From NCBI GenBank assembly GCA_002729235.1, contig PBTY01000050.1, positions 1-51,471 of the forward strand: a stretch of DNA of 51,471 nt. Direction: 5' to 3'. Origin of the DNA: Rickettsiales bacterium. Lineage in GTDB: Bacteria > Bacteroidota > Bacteroidia > Cytophagales > Cyclobacteriaceae. The translations under genes and the position numbers were made by a program. The notes below the pieces were generated by a model. It was not told the DNA's origin. It was given only the letters and a program-made list of their open reading frames with translations, and ran no database searches. Positions 1 through 7,812 of the stretch are shown here, one piece after another (positions within the stretch are counted from its first letter, which is position 1; each line of letters begins with the position of its first letter).

Positions 1-1
1 A

Positions 2-241
2 GCTCTCAACAGGACTTATGCAGTTTACAAGCTTGGTGGTGAAGAAGCCGCAGCGAAGGATGCTTATAAGCTTAATCTCTACCAAAACCAGTATTACTAC
101 GTCTTATTAGCGGAATTACATTTGCAAAAGGATAAGCAGAAATCCATGAATTACCTGGAAACGGCCTATGATTTGGCTAAGACAGAACCAGAGAAAAATC
201 TTATTCATTCAAAAATTTCTCAATTGGCATATGCTTGTTAA
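2..241 (+). CDS. ECF sigma factor, C-terminal end (partial)
   Basis: This is an open frame running in from the left edge and stopping at TAA 239-241, giving the last 79 residues of a protein. The tail reads LNRTYAVYKLGGEEAAAKDA, then YYYVLLAELHLQKDK and a final helix MNYLETAYDLAKT. This is the TPR-like C-terminal extension (DUF6596 type) found behind the sigma2 and sigma4 regions of ECF42-like RNA polymerase sigma factors. In that family the tail has been implicated in controlling the sigma factor in place of an anti-sigma protein. The sigma regions lie outside the window, so promoter recognition cannot be judged. A terminator hairpin follows directly. The family call rests on the pattern LNRTYA...EEA..DA.KL only. 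Confidence 0.75.
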   Translation, partial: ALNRTYAVYKLGGEEAAAKDAYKLNLYQNQYYYVLLAELHLQKDKQKSMNYLETAYDLAKTEPEKNLIHSKISQLAYAC

Positions 242-261
242 GGGTCTAATTCGGCCCTTTT
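240..261 (+). terminator. Intrinsic terminator after the sigma-factor gene
   Basis: AAGGGTC pairs with GGCCCTT (one T-G wobble) around a six-base loop, followed by TTTT. The stem overlaps the stop codon of the upstream gene. Confidence 0.75.
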
Positions 262-328
262 AACTTATTTTTTGCTCCTTCGCACTACACTTTACAGAAT
301 ATTCACATAAAGTTTTTCTACTTATAGA

Positions 329-357
329 TTGATTCACTGAGGAATACGCTATTTTTG
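329..357 (+). promoter_or_regulatory. Bacteroidota-type promoter of typA
   Basis: A TTG at 329-331 and TATTTTTG at 350-357 are separated by 18 bases. This fits the Bacteroidota primary promoter pattern, with TTG near -33 and TAnnTTTG near -7. Transcription would begin around 362-365, between the two possible ATG codons of the next gene, so it supports the ATG at 379 rather than that at 355. Confidence 0.6.
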
Positions 358-378
358 CGGCTTCATTTTACAGGGATT

Positions 379-2151
379 ATGACCGAAATTAGAAATATCG
401 CCATTATCGCACACGTAGATCATGGCAAAACCACGTTGGTGGACAAGATGATTCACTTCTCTAAGTTGTTTAGAGAAAATCAGGAATTTGATGATTTGAT
501 CTTGGACAACAACGACCTGGAACGTGAAAGAGGAATTACCATTCTTTCTAAAAACGTTTCCGTGAATTACAAAGGCGTAAAAATCAACATCATTGACACT
601 CCAGGTCACTCTGATTTCGGTGGTGAAGTAGAGCGCGTGTTGAAAATGGCTGATGGTGTACTATTGTTAGTAGATGCCTTTGAAGGACCAATGCCTCAGA
701 CGCGTTTTGTAATGAGCAAAGCATTGAGCTTGGGTCTTAACCCAATAGTGGTAGTAAACAAAGTAGACAAAGAAAACTGTCATCCAGAGATCGTGATGGA
801 GCAGGTTTTTGATCTAATGTTCTCGCTAGATGCTACAGAAGAGCAATTGGACTTCACAACAGTATACGGTTCTAGTAAAAATGGCTGGATGTCTGATGAT
901 TGGAAAAAACAGACAGAAGACATCTCACACCTGATGGATGTGATTTTGGAAAAAGTACCAGCTCCAAAAGTGGTAGAAGGTGTTCCAGCATTGCAAATCA
1001 CTTCTCTGGACTTCTCTAATTTCGTGGGTCGTATCGCTATTGGTAAAGTAGTACAAGGAACCTTGAAAGAAGGTGCACAACTAGGATTGGCCAAGAAAGA
1101 CGGATCGATGAAAAAGATTCGTGTGAAAGAACTTCAAGTATTTGAAGGACTAGGCAAGAAACAAGTTAGCGAAGTGCCTTGTGGTGACATCTGTGCCATC
1201 ACTGGAATAGAAGATTTTGATATCGGGGATACGGTAACGGATTTCGAAAATCCAACGGTACTTCCTCGTATTGCGATAGATGAGCCGACAATGAGTATGC
1301 TTTTCTCTATCAACGACTCCCCTTTCTTTGGTAAAGAAGGAAAGTTTGTGACTTCAAGACAAATCAGAGATCGTCTGTACAAAGAAGTAGAGAGAAACCT
1401 TGCATTGAGAATTCAAGCAACTGACTCTGAAGATAAATTCTTAGTGTTTGGTCGTGGTATTCTTCACTTGTCTGTATTGATCGAGACGATGAGACGTGAA
1501 GGTTACGAGCTACAAGTAGGTCAGCCTCAGGTATTGATCAAAGAAGTAGATGGTCAGAAGCATGAGCCAATTGAGCACATGGTAGTAGATGTACCGGAGG
1601 AATTTGCAGGAAAAGTAATCGAGCTTTCTACTCAACGTAAAGGTGACTTGAAAGTAATGGAGCCAAAAGGTTCTATTCAGCACCTGGAGTTTGACATTCC
1701 ATCAAGAGGTTTGATTGGTCTTAGAAACAGAATGTTGACTGCTACAGCTGGTGAGGCGGTAATGACGCACCGATTCAAGTCCTATGAGCCAATGAAAGGT
1801 GAAATTCCTACCAGAAACAATGGTTCATTGATTGCTATGGAAGCTGGAGCAAGTACAGCTTACTCAATGGACAAACTTCAGGACAGAGGTATTTTCTTCA
1901 TCGATCCAGGACAAGACCTTTACATCGGTCAGGTAATTGGTGAGCACTCAAGAGGAAATGACCTGGCAGTAAACGTGGTGAAAGGTAAGAAACTGACCAA
2001 CATGCGTGCGTCAGGTTCTGATGACAACTCCAGAGTAGCACCGAAGCGTCAGTTCTCCCTGGAAGATGCCTTAGAGTACATCCAGAAGGATGAGTACGTA
2101 GAGGTAACTCCAGAGTCATTGAGAATGAGAAAGATTCAGTTTAAGCCATAA
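379..2151 (+). CDS. typA: Ribosome-associated translational GTPase TypA/BipA
   Basis: 590 residues. The protein is an EF-G-like GTPase that binds 70S ribosomes and is linked to ribosome assembly and to cold and stress adaptation. The G1 motif AHVDHGKTT is at residues 11-19, followed by RGITI, the DTPGHSDFGGEV switch II motif and NKVDKENC as G4. Domain II, an EF-G-like domain III and the BipA C-terminal domain (SRGLIGLRNRMLT, then TRNNGSLIAMEAG) follow in the usual order. Family members are about 600-610 residues, so it is full length. The frame is open to an ATG at 355, but that codon overlaps the predicted -7 box and adds eight unconserved residues; MTEIRNIAIIAH at 379 is the family N-terminus. 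It appears monocistronic, with its own promoter and terminator. Confidence 0.97.
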   Translation: MTEIRNIAIIAHVDHGKTTLVDKMIHFSKLFRENQEFDDLILDNNDLERERGITILSKNVSVNYKGVKINIIDTPGHSDFGGEVERVLKMADGVLLLVDAFEGPMPQTRFVMSKALSLGLNPIVVVNKVDKENCHPEIVMEQVFDLMFSLDATEEQLDFTTVYGSSKNGWMSDDWKKQTEDISHLMDVILEKVPAPKVVEGVPALQITSLDFSNFVGRIAIGKVVQGTLKEGAQLGLAKKDGSMKKIRVKELQVFEGLGKKQVSEVPCGDICAITGIEDFDIGDTVTDFENPTVLPRIAIDEPTMSMLFSINDSPFFGKEGKFVTSRQIRDRLYKEVERNLALRIQATDSEDKFLVFGRGILHLSVLIETMRREGYELQVGQPQVLIKEVDGQKHEPIEHMVVDVPEEFAGKVIELSTQRKGDLKVMEPKGSIQHLEFDIPSRGLIGLRNRMLTATAGEAVMTHRFKSYEPMKGEIPTRNNGSLIAMEAGASTAYSMDKLQDRGIFFIDPGQDLYIGQVIGEHSRGNDLAVNVVKGKKLTNMRASGSDDNSRVAPKRQFSLEDALEYIQKDEYVEVTPESLRMRKIQFKP

Positions 2152-2173
2152 GGTTTAGACTTTTAAAAATAAG

Positions 2174-2206
2174 AAAGCCACTTGGATTTAGTTCTGGGTG
2201 GCTTTT
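2174..2206 (+). terminator. Intrinsic terminator of typA
   Basis: AAAGCCAC (2174-2181) pairs perfectly with GTGGCTTT (2198-2205) around a 16-base loop and runs into a T-rich tail (TTTTCTATTT). It lies 22 bases after the typA stop codon. Confidence 0.8.
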
Positions 2207-2292
2207 CTATTTAATCATTTTTTAATAAACATAGACCTATTCGCATATTAGCCGTATCTTCCGCCTCTAACTCTTGATCAATCCATAAATAT

Positions 2293-3186
2293 ATGCCTCT
2301 ACAACTAATCATTTTTATTGGGTTGATTCTCCTGGCACTTTGGATCTTACTCTACATTTTCCCTGTTAGTCTTTGGATCACGGCCGTTTTTTCGGGTGTA
2401 CAGATCAATTTGCTTGACATGGTCTTCATGCGTTTCCGCAAAGTGCCCCCACAGTTGATTGTCAATTCGTTGATACTGGCGGTAAAAGCGGGAATCAAGG
2501 ATGTGAATTCACAGATGCTCGAAACACACTATCTGGCATCTGGCAATCTACTGAGTGTCATCAAAGCGTTGATCGTAGCGGATAAAGCCAATCTTAGTCT
2601 GACTTTCAAACAAGCAACGGCAATCGATCTGGCAGGACGCAACGTTCTGGAGGCGGTGCAAATTTCTGTAACGCCTTACATGATCATTGTGCCAGCCATA
2701 ACTGGTGTTTCTGGTGATGGTATTCAGTTGATCGCTGAAGCTCGAGTAACAGTTAGAACCAACCTCAATCAATTGGTCGGTGGTGCTGGAGAAGAAACCA
2801 TCAAAGCACGCGTGGGACAAGGTATCATATCTAGCATGGGGGAAGCCGCTAATTACAAGATTGTCCTGGAGCAACCAGAAGACATTTCCCGACGTGTGCT
2901 AGCTGATGGCCTGGATGCAGGCACTTCCTTTGAAATACTATCAATCGATATCGCAGATATCAATATTGGTAAAAACATTGGAGCGGCCTTGCAGATTGAT
3001 CAAGCTGCTGCTGACTTGGAAATTGCCCATGCTAAAGCGGAAGAACGCAGAGCAATGGCTGTAGCTTTGGAACAAGAAATGCTGGCTACCATTCAAAAGG
3101 CGAAAGCGCTTGTTATCGAAGCGGAAGCCGAAATACCTGCAGCCTTGTCAGATGCCTACAGAAGTGGTCAATTATTAAGTCAATAG
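2293..3186 (+). CDS. floA: Flotillin-like membrane scaffold protein FloA
   Basis: 297 residues. This belongs to the FloA (YqfA) family, prokaryotic flotillins that form functional membrane microdomains. A hydrophobic hairpin-like N-terminal segment (about residues 3-37, rich in Leu, Ile and Trp) anchors the protein. The conserved block [15 protein letters not shown] and [11 protein letters not shown] follows, then an SPFH-like core with [11 protein letters not shown], and an Ala/Glu-rich coiled-coil tail ([16 protein letters not shown]...). The C-terminus is shorter than in Bacillus FloA (about 330 residues) but the conserved core is complete. No nfeD-like partner gene lies next to it. Upstream is the typA terminator, so it must have its own promoter, which I could not identify. 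Confidence 0.93.
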   Translation: MPLQLIIFIGLILLALWILLYIFPVSLWITAVFSGVQINLLDMVFMRFRKVPPQLIVNSLILAVKAGIKDVNSQMLETHYLASGNLLSVIKALIVADKANLSLTFKQATAIDLAGRNVLEAVQISVTPYMIIVPAITGVSGDGIQLIAEARVTVRTNLNQLVGGAGEETIKARVGQGIISSMGEAANYKIVLEQPEDISRRVLADGLDAGTSFEILSIDIADINIGKNIGAALQIDQAAADLEIAHAKAEERRAMAVALEQEMLATIQKAKALVIEAEAEIPAALSDAYRSGQLLSQ

Positions 3187-3318
3187 ACCAAAGATCTTTA
3201 CCTGCGAGAGACCTACTTGCACTTTTTCAAGAAGATTTACTATTTTTACCTGACAACCAACTGAAGAAGCTACCTGCCAGGGTGAGCGCTTCGCTATGTA
3301 TTACCAGCTTTATCAACT

Positions 3319-3870
3319 ATGAAACGACTTAGTTTAATCTTGCTATGTGTAGGTATCTATGGATTTGCACATGCACAATTTGAGTTATCTACAGACCTGT
3401 CACAGGCATATGCTGTGGAGTCTTCCTATCACCTGGTCTTCACCAATGAAGAAGTCCAATACGAAGCAGAACTACCACAAGAATTTGAAAGCTATGATAG
3501 TGTGTCAGTGATCTTTCATGACACCTTAACCATTGAGAATAAGCTTTCTATGCGTATGAAGGTACATCTGATCAACTCCAAAACCAATCATTACTTATGG
3601 CAACAAATCGCTGTGCCATTGAAAGTCAGTGAACCCGTTATTGCTCAGGCAGTAGTTCAGGAAGACACTCCTCCTACCAACATGAAGTATGTGCAAATTG
3701 GAGCATTTGATCATGAGGAAGGCGCTCATGAGCTTTCTAAAGAGGCGATGTTGTTCAAAACCCAAATTATTAAAGCAAATGACATGTGGAAAGTGGTAAT
3801 TCCTTACACTGTGGGGTTATACTCAGAGGTAAAGAAGTACCATGAAGATGCGTTCATCACTTTCTACTAA
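3319..3870 (+). CDS. Secreted protein with C-terminal SPOR-like domain
   Basis: 183 residues. The N-terminus (MKRLSLILLCVGIYGFAHAQ) is a signal peptide with likely cleavage after AHA. The middle (residues 20-115) is acidic, beta-rich and unrecognised. The last 60 residues, KYVQIGAFDHEEGA...KTQIIKANDMWKVVIPY, resemble a SPOR domain: YVQIGAF is the first strand, the A..L helix follows, and WKVVIPY corresponds to the W/Y-RV-VGPF strand. SPOR domains bind peptidoglycan denuded of stem peptides, often at division sites. That role is inferred from the motif alone. The gene stands alone between floA and a repeat-filled intergenic region. The sequence TATTTTTA at 3241, about 75 bases upstream, is a weak promoter-like box. 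Confidence 0.6.
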   Translation: MKRLSLILLCVGIYGFAHAQFELSTDLSQAYAVESSYHLVFTNEEVQYEAELPQEFESYDSVSVIFHDTLTIENKLSMRMKVHLINSKTNHYLWQQIAVPLKVSEPVIAQAVVQEDTPPTNMKYVQIGAFDHEEGAHELSKEAMLFKTQIIKANDMWKVVIPYTVGLYSEVKKYHEDAFITFY

Positions 3871-3872
3871 TT

Positions 3873-4063
3873 TTGATTTCTGCCCTTAAGCCGGGCGGGC
3901 TCATACTTTCTTCCTTGATGAAGAAAGTATGGAAAGAAATCAAGGCTGTAGATAAATTTTTAAAATTCGGATTAATCTTGATAGAAAATCCAAACTCGCT
4001 GCGCTCAAACAGTGGATTTTCTTCATGATTAAGCCATACCCGAATTTCCACTCAAAATTTATC
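3873..4063. repeat. Interspersed intergenic element made of nested inverted repeats
   Basis: Two stem systems lie back to back. The first has outer arms TTGATTTCT (3873-3881) and AGAAATCAA (3935-3943), enclosing a perfect 12-bp hairpin CATACTTTCTTC / GAAGAAAGTATG (3902-3913, 3920-3931). The second has four nested arms: GATAAATTTT / AAAATTTATC (3951-3960, 4054-4063), AAATTCGG / CCGAATTT (3963-3970, 4040-4047), TTAATC / GATTAA (3972-3977, 4027-4032) and AGAAAATCCA / TGGATTTTCT (3983-3992, 4013-4022). The loop carries CTCGCTGCGCTC. I remember closely similar palindromic intergenic elements in other Bacteroidota genomes, so this is probably one copy of a dispersed family. No transposase is present. 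Confidence 0.75.
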
Positions 4064-4177
4064 TAATGCCATTAATGTAATGAGACTTTGATCGGTAATC
4101 ACTTATCTCACCCTAACTCAAGCATTATAAGTGTTAAAATGTCGTGGTATGAATTGAAAGATTCGTATTGATTTTGG

Positions 4178-4363
4178 TTAACCGCAGAGAAAAGAGGAGA
4201 ACCGAGAAGCTTACTCACTCTGCTACCTTAGATTCTCTGTGGTTAAAATTCTTACTCAATCACCTTCAATGCATCCAGGTCATCGTCCACAATACGATGT
4301 GAAAAACTACTTTTCCGACCACAGAGAAAAGGAGTAAACAGAGGTTAGCTTACTGACTCAACC
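4178..4363. repeat. Repeated CAGAGAAAA-type motif in the same intergenic region
   Basis: TTAACCGCAGAGAA (4178-4191) is inverted at 4233-4246 as TTCTCTGTGGTTAA, with one mismatch. A second direct copy begins at about 4318 (ACCACAGAGAAAAGGAG), and both direct copies are followed by AGCTTACTcACTC or AGCTTACTgACTC. The rest of 4064-4392 shows no open frame or other recognisable feature. Confidence 0.55.
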
Positions 4364-4392
4364 AGCTCAGGCAGTCTTTGGTTAACAAGAAC

Positions 4393-4971
4393 CTAAAAGG
4401 CCGCGATTAATAAATAGTCAATTAAAGGAGCTAGTTCCTCATAGATGGTCTTATCTGCATCCATCATAGCACCTTTGGATCCGTAAACTAATTTCCCTTT
4501 GCGGTTAAAGATCATGTTGATTGGATAATCTTCAATTGGCATCATTAGCTCATGAATGTTTTGTGATTCAGCCACCACCATGAACTCACAGTTATTCTTA
4601 CCAAGAAATTTGGTGAGTGAAGACTTTGTATTGTTGTTAAAAGACAAGAAGATCACATCCTCGTCTCGATACTTTTCAACCAGCTGATTCAATGCAGGTA
4701 TTTCATCCTTACAAGATTGGTAATCAAGATTCCAAAAGTTCATCACAACCACCTTATTCTTCAAATCTCCTGATGTAACCACCTGTCCATCCACTGTTTT
4801 CACATTGAATAATGGATAGCTACATCCTTTGAGCAAGTCAAACAATTCATTTCCCTCTATAGAAGGGTTGGATTCTAAATGTTCACGAATATCGTCGAAG
4901 CAAATTTGCTGGGCGTTAATCTGAAGCGTCAGGCAAAGCAGCCCAAGGCTTAAAAAATTTGCGGTTTTCAT
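4393..4971 (-). CDS. Secreted TlpA-like thioredoxin-fold protein lacking one CXXC cysteine
   Basis: 192 residues with a signal peptide ending LTLQINAQ (residues 1-20). The rest has the TlpA/AhpC-TSA fold: a VKTVDGQVVTSGDLKNK strand-loop, VVVMNFWNLDYQSCKDEIP as the active-site helix, VIFLSFNNN, and the cis-Pro region IEDYPINMIFNRKGKLVYG. Family members have WCxPC in the helix; here the line reads FWNLDYQSC, so the first cysteine is Tyr84 and only Cys87 remains. It therefore cannot form the usual redox disulfide. It may act as a one-cysteine reductase or as a non-redox binding protein. Two further cysteines (Cys24 and Cys50) lie nearer the N-terminus. The gene stands alone; the next minus-strand gene upstream starts 540 bases away. 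Confidence 0.8.
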   Translation of the reverse strand: MKTANFLSLGLLCLTLQINAQQICFDDIREHLESNPSIEGNELFDLLKGCSYPLFNVKTVDGQVVTSGDLKNKVVVMNFWNLDYQSCKDEIPALNQLVEKYRDEDVIFLSFNNNTKSSLTKFLGKNNCEFMVVAESQNIHELMMPIEDYPINMIFNRKGKLVYGSKGAMMDADKTIYEELAPLIDYLLIAAF

Positions 4972-5031
4972 GGCGTGTATTAGTTATATCTGGGCGGGGT
5001 GCATAACTAAATTACCACATGTAACTGAGAA

Positions 5032-5511
5032 CTAATAGAAATAAATTAAAAATAGCACAAATCCGATTAGGAAGACTGTAAAAGGTATACTATTCATATG
5101 TTTCATAGGATAATTCCAATATAATAGACCAAAAAGAACGGAAAGCAATAACAGGCCGACAACTACCGAAAAGTAAGAGTACAATCCCAACACAGGAATC
5201 GTTTGAAATCCGGTTTTGGAATTAGTCAATCGTATCTGATTATCAAGTAGACAACTAGTTTCCACTAGTATGGTATCACCTTCATTGAACTGCTGTCTAT
5301 CTACTATACTTACCGGAAACGGCATTGACTCATTACTCAATATCAATTGATGTGTATGCCGCTTTTTTCTTCCACCTTCAATTCCCATCCTTTTTCCAGT
5401 CACTATAGTCTCTACTTTTTCTGCAGGCAACACATAATCTACAATGACAGTGACAACTGTAATTAATCCAATTACCGTGATTACACGAAAGATCTGATTG
5501 GCAGTTTTCAT
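5032..5511 (-). CDS. Small membrane protein, function unknown
   Basis: 159 residues. Hydrophobic segments lie near residues 8-27 (IFRVITVIGLITVVTVIVDY), 107-129 and 140-158, and a soluble, probably periplasmic, segment of about 75 residues lies between the first two. That segment contains a basic GGRKKRHTHQ stretch and a beta-rich part (VSIVDRQQFNEGDTILVETS) that recalls DUF3592-like or OB-like loops, but I do not recognise the family. The start codon directly abuts the stop codon of the preceding DUF6495 gene (TAAATG), so it is the last gene of a three-gene unit with the VOC protein. Confidence 0.7.
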   Translation of the reverse strand: MKTANQIFRVITVIGLITVVTVIVDYVLPAEKVETIVTGKRMGIEGGRKKRHTHQLILSNESMPFPVSIVDRQQFNEGDTILVETSCLLDNQIRLTNSKTGFQTIPVLGLYSYFSVVVGLLLLSVLFGLLYWNYPMKHMNSIPFTVFLIGFVLFLIYFY

Positions 5512-5991
5512 TTAAACCAAAGCTAAACTGATAGCTTTAAAGCTTTGACCATCAGAGATATGACATCCTGATTGAATCATTTGGAAGAGTTCTTCCTCTC
5601 GTGTCAATGAATAGGCTTTTTCAGAAGTGTAAACCTTCATCCCTTTTCCATTATTCAAATCAGCGTTTTGAAATACTGAATCATCTGTGAAGTCAATAGC
5701 CTCATCTTCTGTGCTCATTCCCATCAATATCATTTTTTCTCCTAGACATTGAAAAGCTTTGATGTCCGACTTGGAGCGATATTCCAGAAAACGAACCTTT
5801 CGCAATACTCCTTCTAAAATCACATCACTAAACAGGGTGATAATATCTTCAGCTTTTTCTTGTTGTTCCTCTTTAATCTTTACCCAATCATCTGCGGTAA
5901 TTCCATTGACAATGAGGTAATCAATAAACTCCTTTTCCAATTCCTTAAGCTCGAGTGTAGTAAGTTCTCGATATTTTGGTTGTACTGCCAT
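5512..5991 (-). CDS. DUF6495 family protein
   Basis: 159 residues, soluble, no signal peptide. The N-terminal block KYRELTTLELKELEKEFIDY with GITADDWVKIKEE is characteristic of a small Bacteroidota family that I recall as DUF6495. It is followed by IITLFSDVILEGVLRKVRFL and a C-terminal half with HISDGQSFKAISLAL. No catalytic motif is visible and the function is unknown. The ATG overlaps the stop of the VOC gene by one base (TAATG), and its own stop abuts the next ATG, so the three genes are very probably translated from one mRNA. Confidence 0.75.
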   Translation of the reverse strand: MAVQPKYRELTTLELKELEKEFIDYLIVNGITADDWVKIKEEQQEKAEDIITLFSDVILEGVLRKVRFLEYRSKSDIKAFQCLGEKMILMGMSTEDEAIDFTDDSVFQNADLNNGKGMKVYTSEKAYSLTREEELFQMIQSGCHISDGQSFKAISLALV

Positions 5992-6416
5992 TACTTCGCA
6001 AAGATTTGACTCATGTCGGCAAACGCTTTGAACTCCAGGGCATTGCCAGAAGGATCTTTAAAGAACATAGTGGCCTGCTCTCCTACCTGACCTTTGAATC
6101 TTACGTAGGGTTCGATCACAAAATCCACGCCTTTGGCTTTCAAATCGTCAGCAAGTTTTTCCCATGCATCCATGTCCAAAACCACACCAAAATGAGGCAC
6201 AGGCACATCATGACCATCCACCGGATTGTGGTGAGCTGCCTCCTTTTCTTCCTTGGGTTTTAGGTGAATGACAAACTGATGACCAAATAAGTTAAAATCT
6301 ACCCAATGATCCGAGCTCCGGCCCTCTTCACAACCTAAAACATCCCTGTAGAAACTTCTGGTCTCCTGCAAGTCATATACAGGGACTGCCAAATGAAATG
6401 GTGTCAACTTTGTCAT
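5991..6416 (-). CDS. VOC family (glyoxalase/dioxygenase-like) protein
   Basis: 141 residues with the vicinal-oxygen-chelate fold of two beta-alpha-beta-beta-beta modules. Module 1 begins [23 protein letters not shown], and module 2 begins [20 protein letters not shown] and ends [15 protein letters not shown]. His8, the His of VPHFGV (about residue 75) and the Glu of NALEFKAF sit at the usual metal-ligand positions, so it is probably a metal enzyme; the substrate cannot be told. It is the first gene of the coupled VOC / DUF6495 / membrane-protein unit and is divergent from the propeller gene at 6534. Confidence 0.88.
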   Translation of the reverse strand: MTKLTPFHLAVPVYDLQETRSFYRDVLGCEEGRSSDHWVDFNLFGHQFVIHLKPKEEKEAAHHNPVDGHDVPVPHFGVVLDMDAWEKLADDLKAKGVDFVIEPYVRFKGQVGEQATMFFKDPSGNALEFKAFADMSQIFAK

Positions 6417-6478
6417 ACGAGTAGTTAAATTAGATTGTAAATTTAGGTATTACCTCACTACCTGTAAAGAAAAATCAG

Positions 6479-6518
6479 GAGGATAAGTAGGGTTAGCTAA
6501 AATGCGATTGTTATCCTC
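6479..6518. promoter_or_regulatory. Inverted repeat upstream of the propeller gene
   Basis: GAGGATAA (6479-6486) is inverted perfectly as TTATCCTC (6511-6518) with a 24-base spacer, ending 15 bases before the ATG at 6534. It could be an operator or a leader hairpin. There is no T-tract, so it is not a terminator. Confidence 0.4.
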
Positions 6519-6533
6519 TCAAATACCAGTCAA

Positions 6534-7760
6534 ATGCTCAAAAATTTCCTATCAGGCTTATTTCTTCTTTGTTTACTTCATCTCACTGCTCAAGATAGTT
6601 TAAGGACATATTATGCGTGGAGTCTTGATGCTTACAAGCAAAAAGATTATCAGCTGTTTTTGAAATATGCTAAACGTGCTAATGATCTTAGGCCTAACCA
6701 CCCAACATTAGCCTACAACATCGCAGCTGCTTATGCCATCAATGGATATCCTGAGAAAAGTATTGAGGCTCTTCAACGATATCTGCAGATGAATGCCTCC
6801 ATGGAATACATGCAAGACCTTGACTTTGTTTCTTTGAAAGACTTACCTGCATTTAAGGCATTGAAAAATCAAGTTAAAAAATCACAAGAGCGAATAGAAA
6901 CAAGCAGTTCGGAGTTCAAATTGGAACAAACCAAAAACCACTTTGAATCCATTGGTTATAATAAAAAGGATGAGTGTTTTTTATTAGGTAGTATCACTAC
7001 AAGGTCATTGTTTAGCTACTCAAAGGGAGAATTGCACGAAATGCTCTCCTATGAAAAGAATCCCATGTTATACGGTGTAATGGGCATTGATTACTCTAAT
7101 GATTTGATTTGGGTATGTAGTGCTGCACTACCTGAGATTGATGACTATACAGAAGAAATAAAGAACAAATCTTCGGTTTTTGGCATTCATCCTGGCAATG
7201 GCAAGGTTAAATTTCAATACGATGTTCCCAACGCGATTCTTGGAGATGTCATTTATGTCAATGATAAACTGGTATTGGCTACTGACGGATATGGCAACAA
7301 AATCTATCAACTATCCCGATCAGGCGCAGAGGTTTATGCTGATCTAAGTGATGAATTATTCAATCTGCAAGGTCTTGTTTATGTGGATGACAGAATTATC
7401 CTTTCAGATTATATCCTTGGACTTCATGAATATGACCCGGTTACTCAGCAGCTTTCCAAAATTGATTCCAAAGGCTTATATGCAGACAAAGGATCGGATG
7501 GATTGCTGTATGAGAATGGATATGTGTACTGTTTTCAAAATGGAACAATCCCAAAAAGAACCTTCCGATTAAAGCTTGATGATTTAGAGGTTCAATCAGT
7601 GGAAATCATAGATCAAAATCTTTATGAAAAGGGTGAACCAACCCAGGGAGTTTTTGTTAATGGTGAAATTTACTACATCAGCAATAGTGCCTGGGGTGCT
7701 TATGATGAGAGTGGTTACACCGGTGGTGACGATTTGGTAGTGCGAAAGATAAAACCTTGA
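6534..7760 (+). CDS. Secreted protein with TPR-like N-terminus and beta-propeller
   Basis: 408 residues. A signal peptide (MLKNFLSGLFLLCLLHLTAQ) is followed by a TPR-like helical section (about residues 25-105: YYAWSLDAYKQKDYQLFLKYAK, then RPNHPTLAYNIAAAYAINGY). From about residue 140 the protein consists of repeating beta blades with motifs such as GVMGIDYSNDLIWVCS, GDVIYVNDKLVLATDGYGN, LQGLVYVDDRIILSDY and TQGVFVNGEIYYISNS. This resembles SMP-30/NHL-type propellers. It is probably a periplasmic or surface protein binding a small molecule or protein; no catalytic residues can be assigned. It is transcribed alone and faces the GNAT gene. Confidence 0.75.
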   Translation: MLKNFLSGLFLLCLLHLTAQDSLRTYYAWSLDAYKQKDYQLFLKYAKRANDLRPNHPTLAYNIAAAYAINGYPEKSIEALQRYLQMNASMEYMQDLDFVSLKDLPAFKALKNQVKKSQERIETSSSEFKLEQTKNHFESIGYNKKDECFLLGSITTRSLFSYSKGELHEMLSYEKNPMLYGVMGIDYSNDLIWVCSAALPEIDDYTEEIKNKSSVFGIHPGNGKVKFQYDVPNAILGDVIYVNDKLVLATDGYGNKIYQLSRSGAEVYADLSDELFNLQGLVYVDDRIILSDYILGLHEYDPVTQQLSKIDSKGLYADKGSDGLLYENGYVYCFQNGTIPKRTFRLKLDDLEVQSVEIIDQNLYEKGEPTQGVFVNGEIYYISNSAWGAYDESGYTGGDDLVVRKIKP

Positions 7761-7763
7761 GGT

Positions 7764-7795
7764 AAAAATAGAGGCCTGCACCGTCAACAGGCCTC
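7764..7795 (-). terminator. Intrinsic terminator of the GNAT gene
   Basis: GAGGCCTG (7771-7778) and CAGGCCTC (7788-7795) form a perfect 8-bp stem with a 9-base loop. Read on the minus strand it is followed by TATTTTTA. It lies 18 bases past the GNAT stop codon. Only the minus strand has a T-tract, although the + strand gene also ends here. Confidence 0.8.
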
Positions 7796-7812
7796 CTAAA
7801 CGCAACCAATCA

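Noticed and set aside
355-378. Upstream ATG in frame with typA
   Set aside because: It overlaps the predicted -7 promoter box and adds eight residues not found in the family; the ATG at 379 gives the standard N-terminus.
3857-4051. 64-residue minus-strand open frame
   Set aside because: It is a translation of the palindromic intergenic element; such frames (with ...LFERSEFGFS) are artefacts of the repeat.
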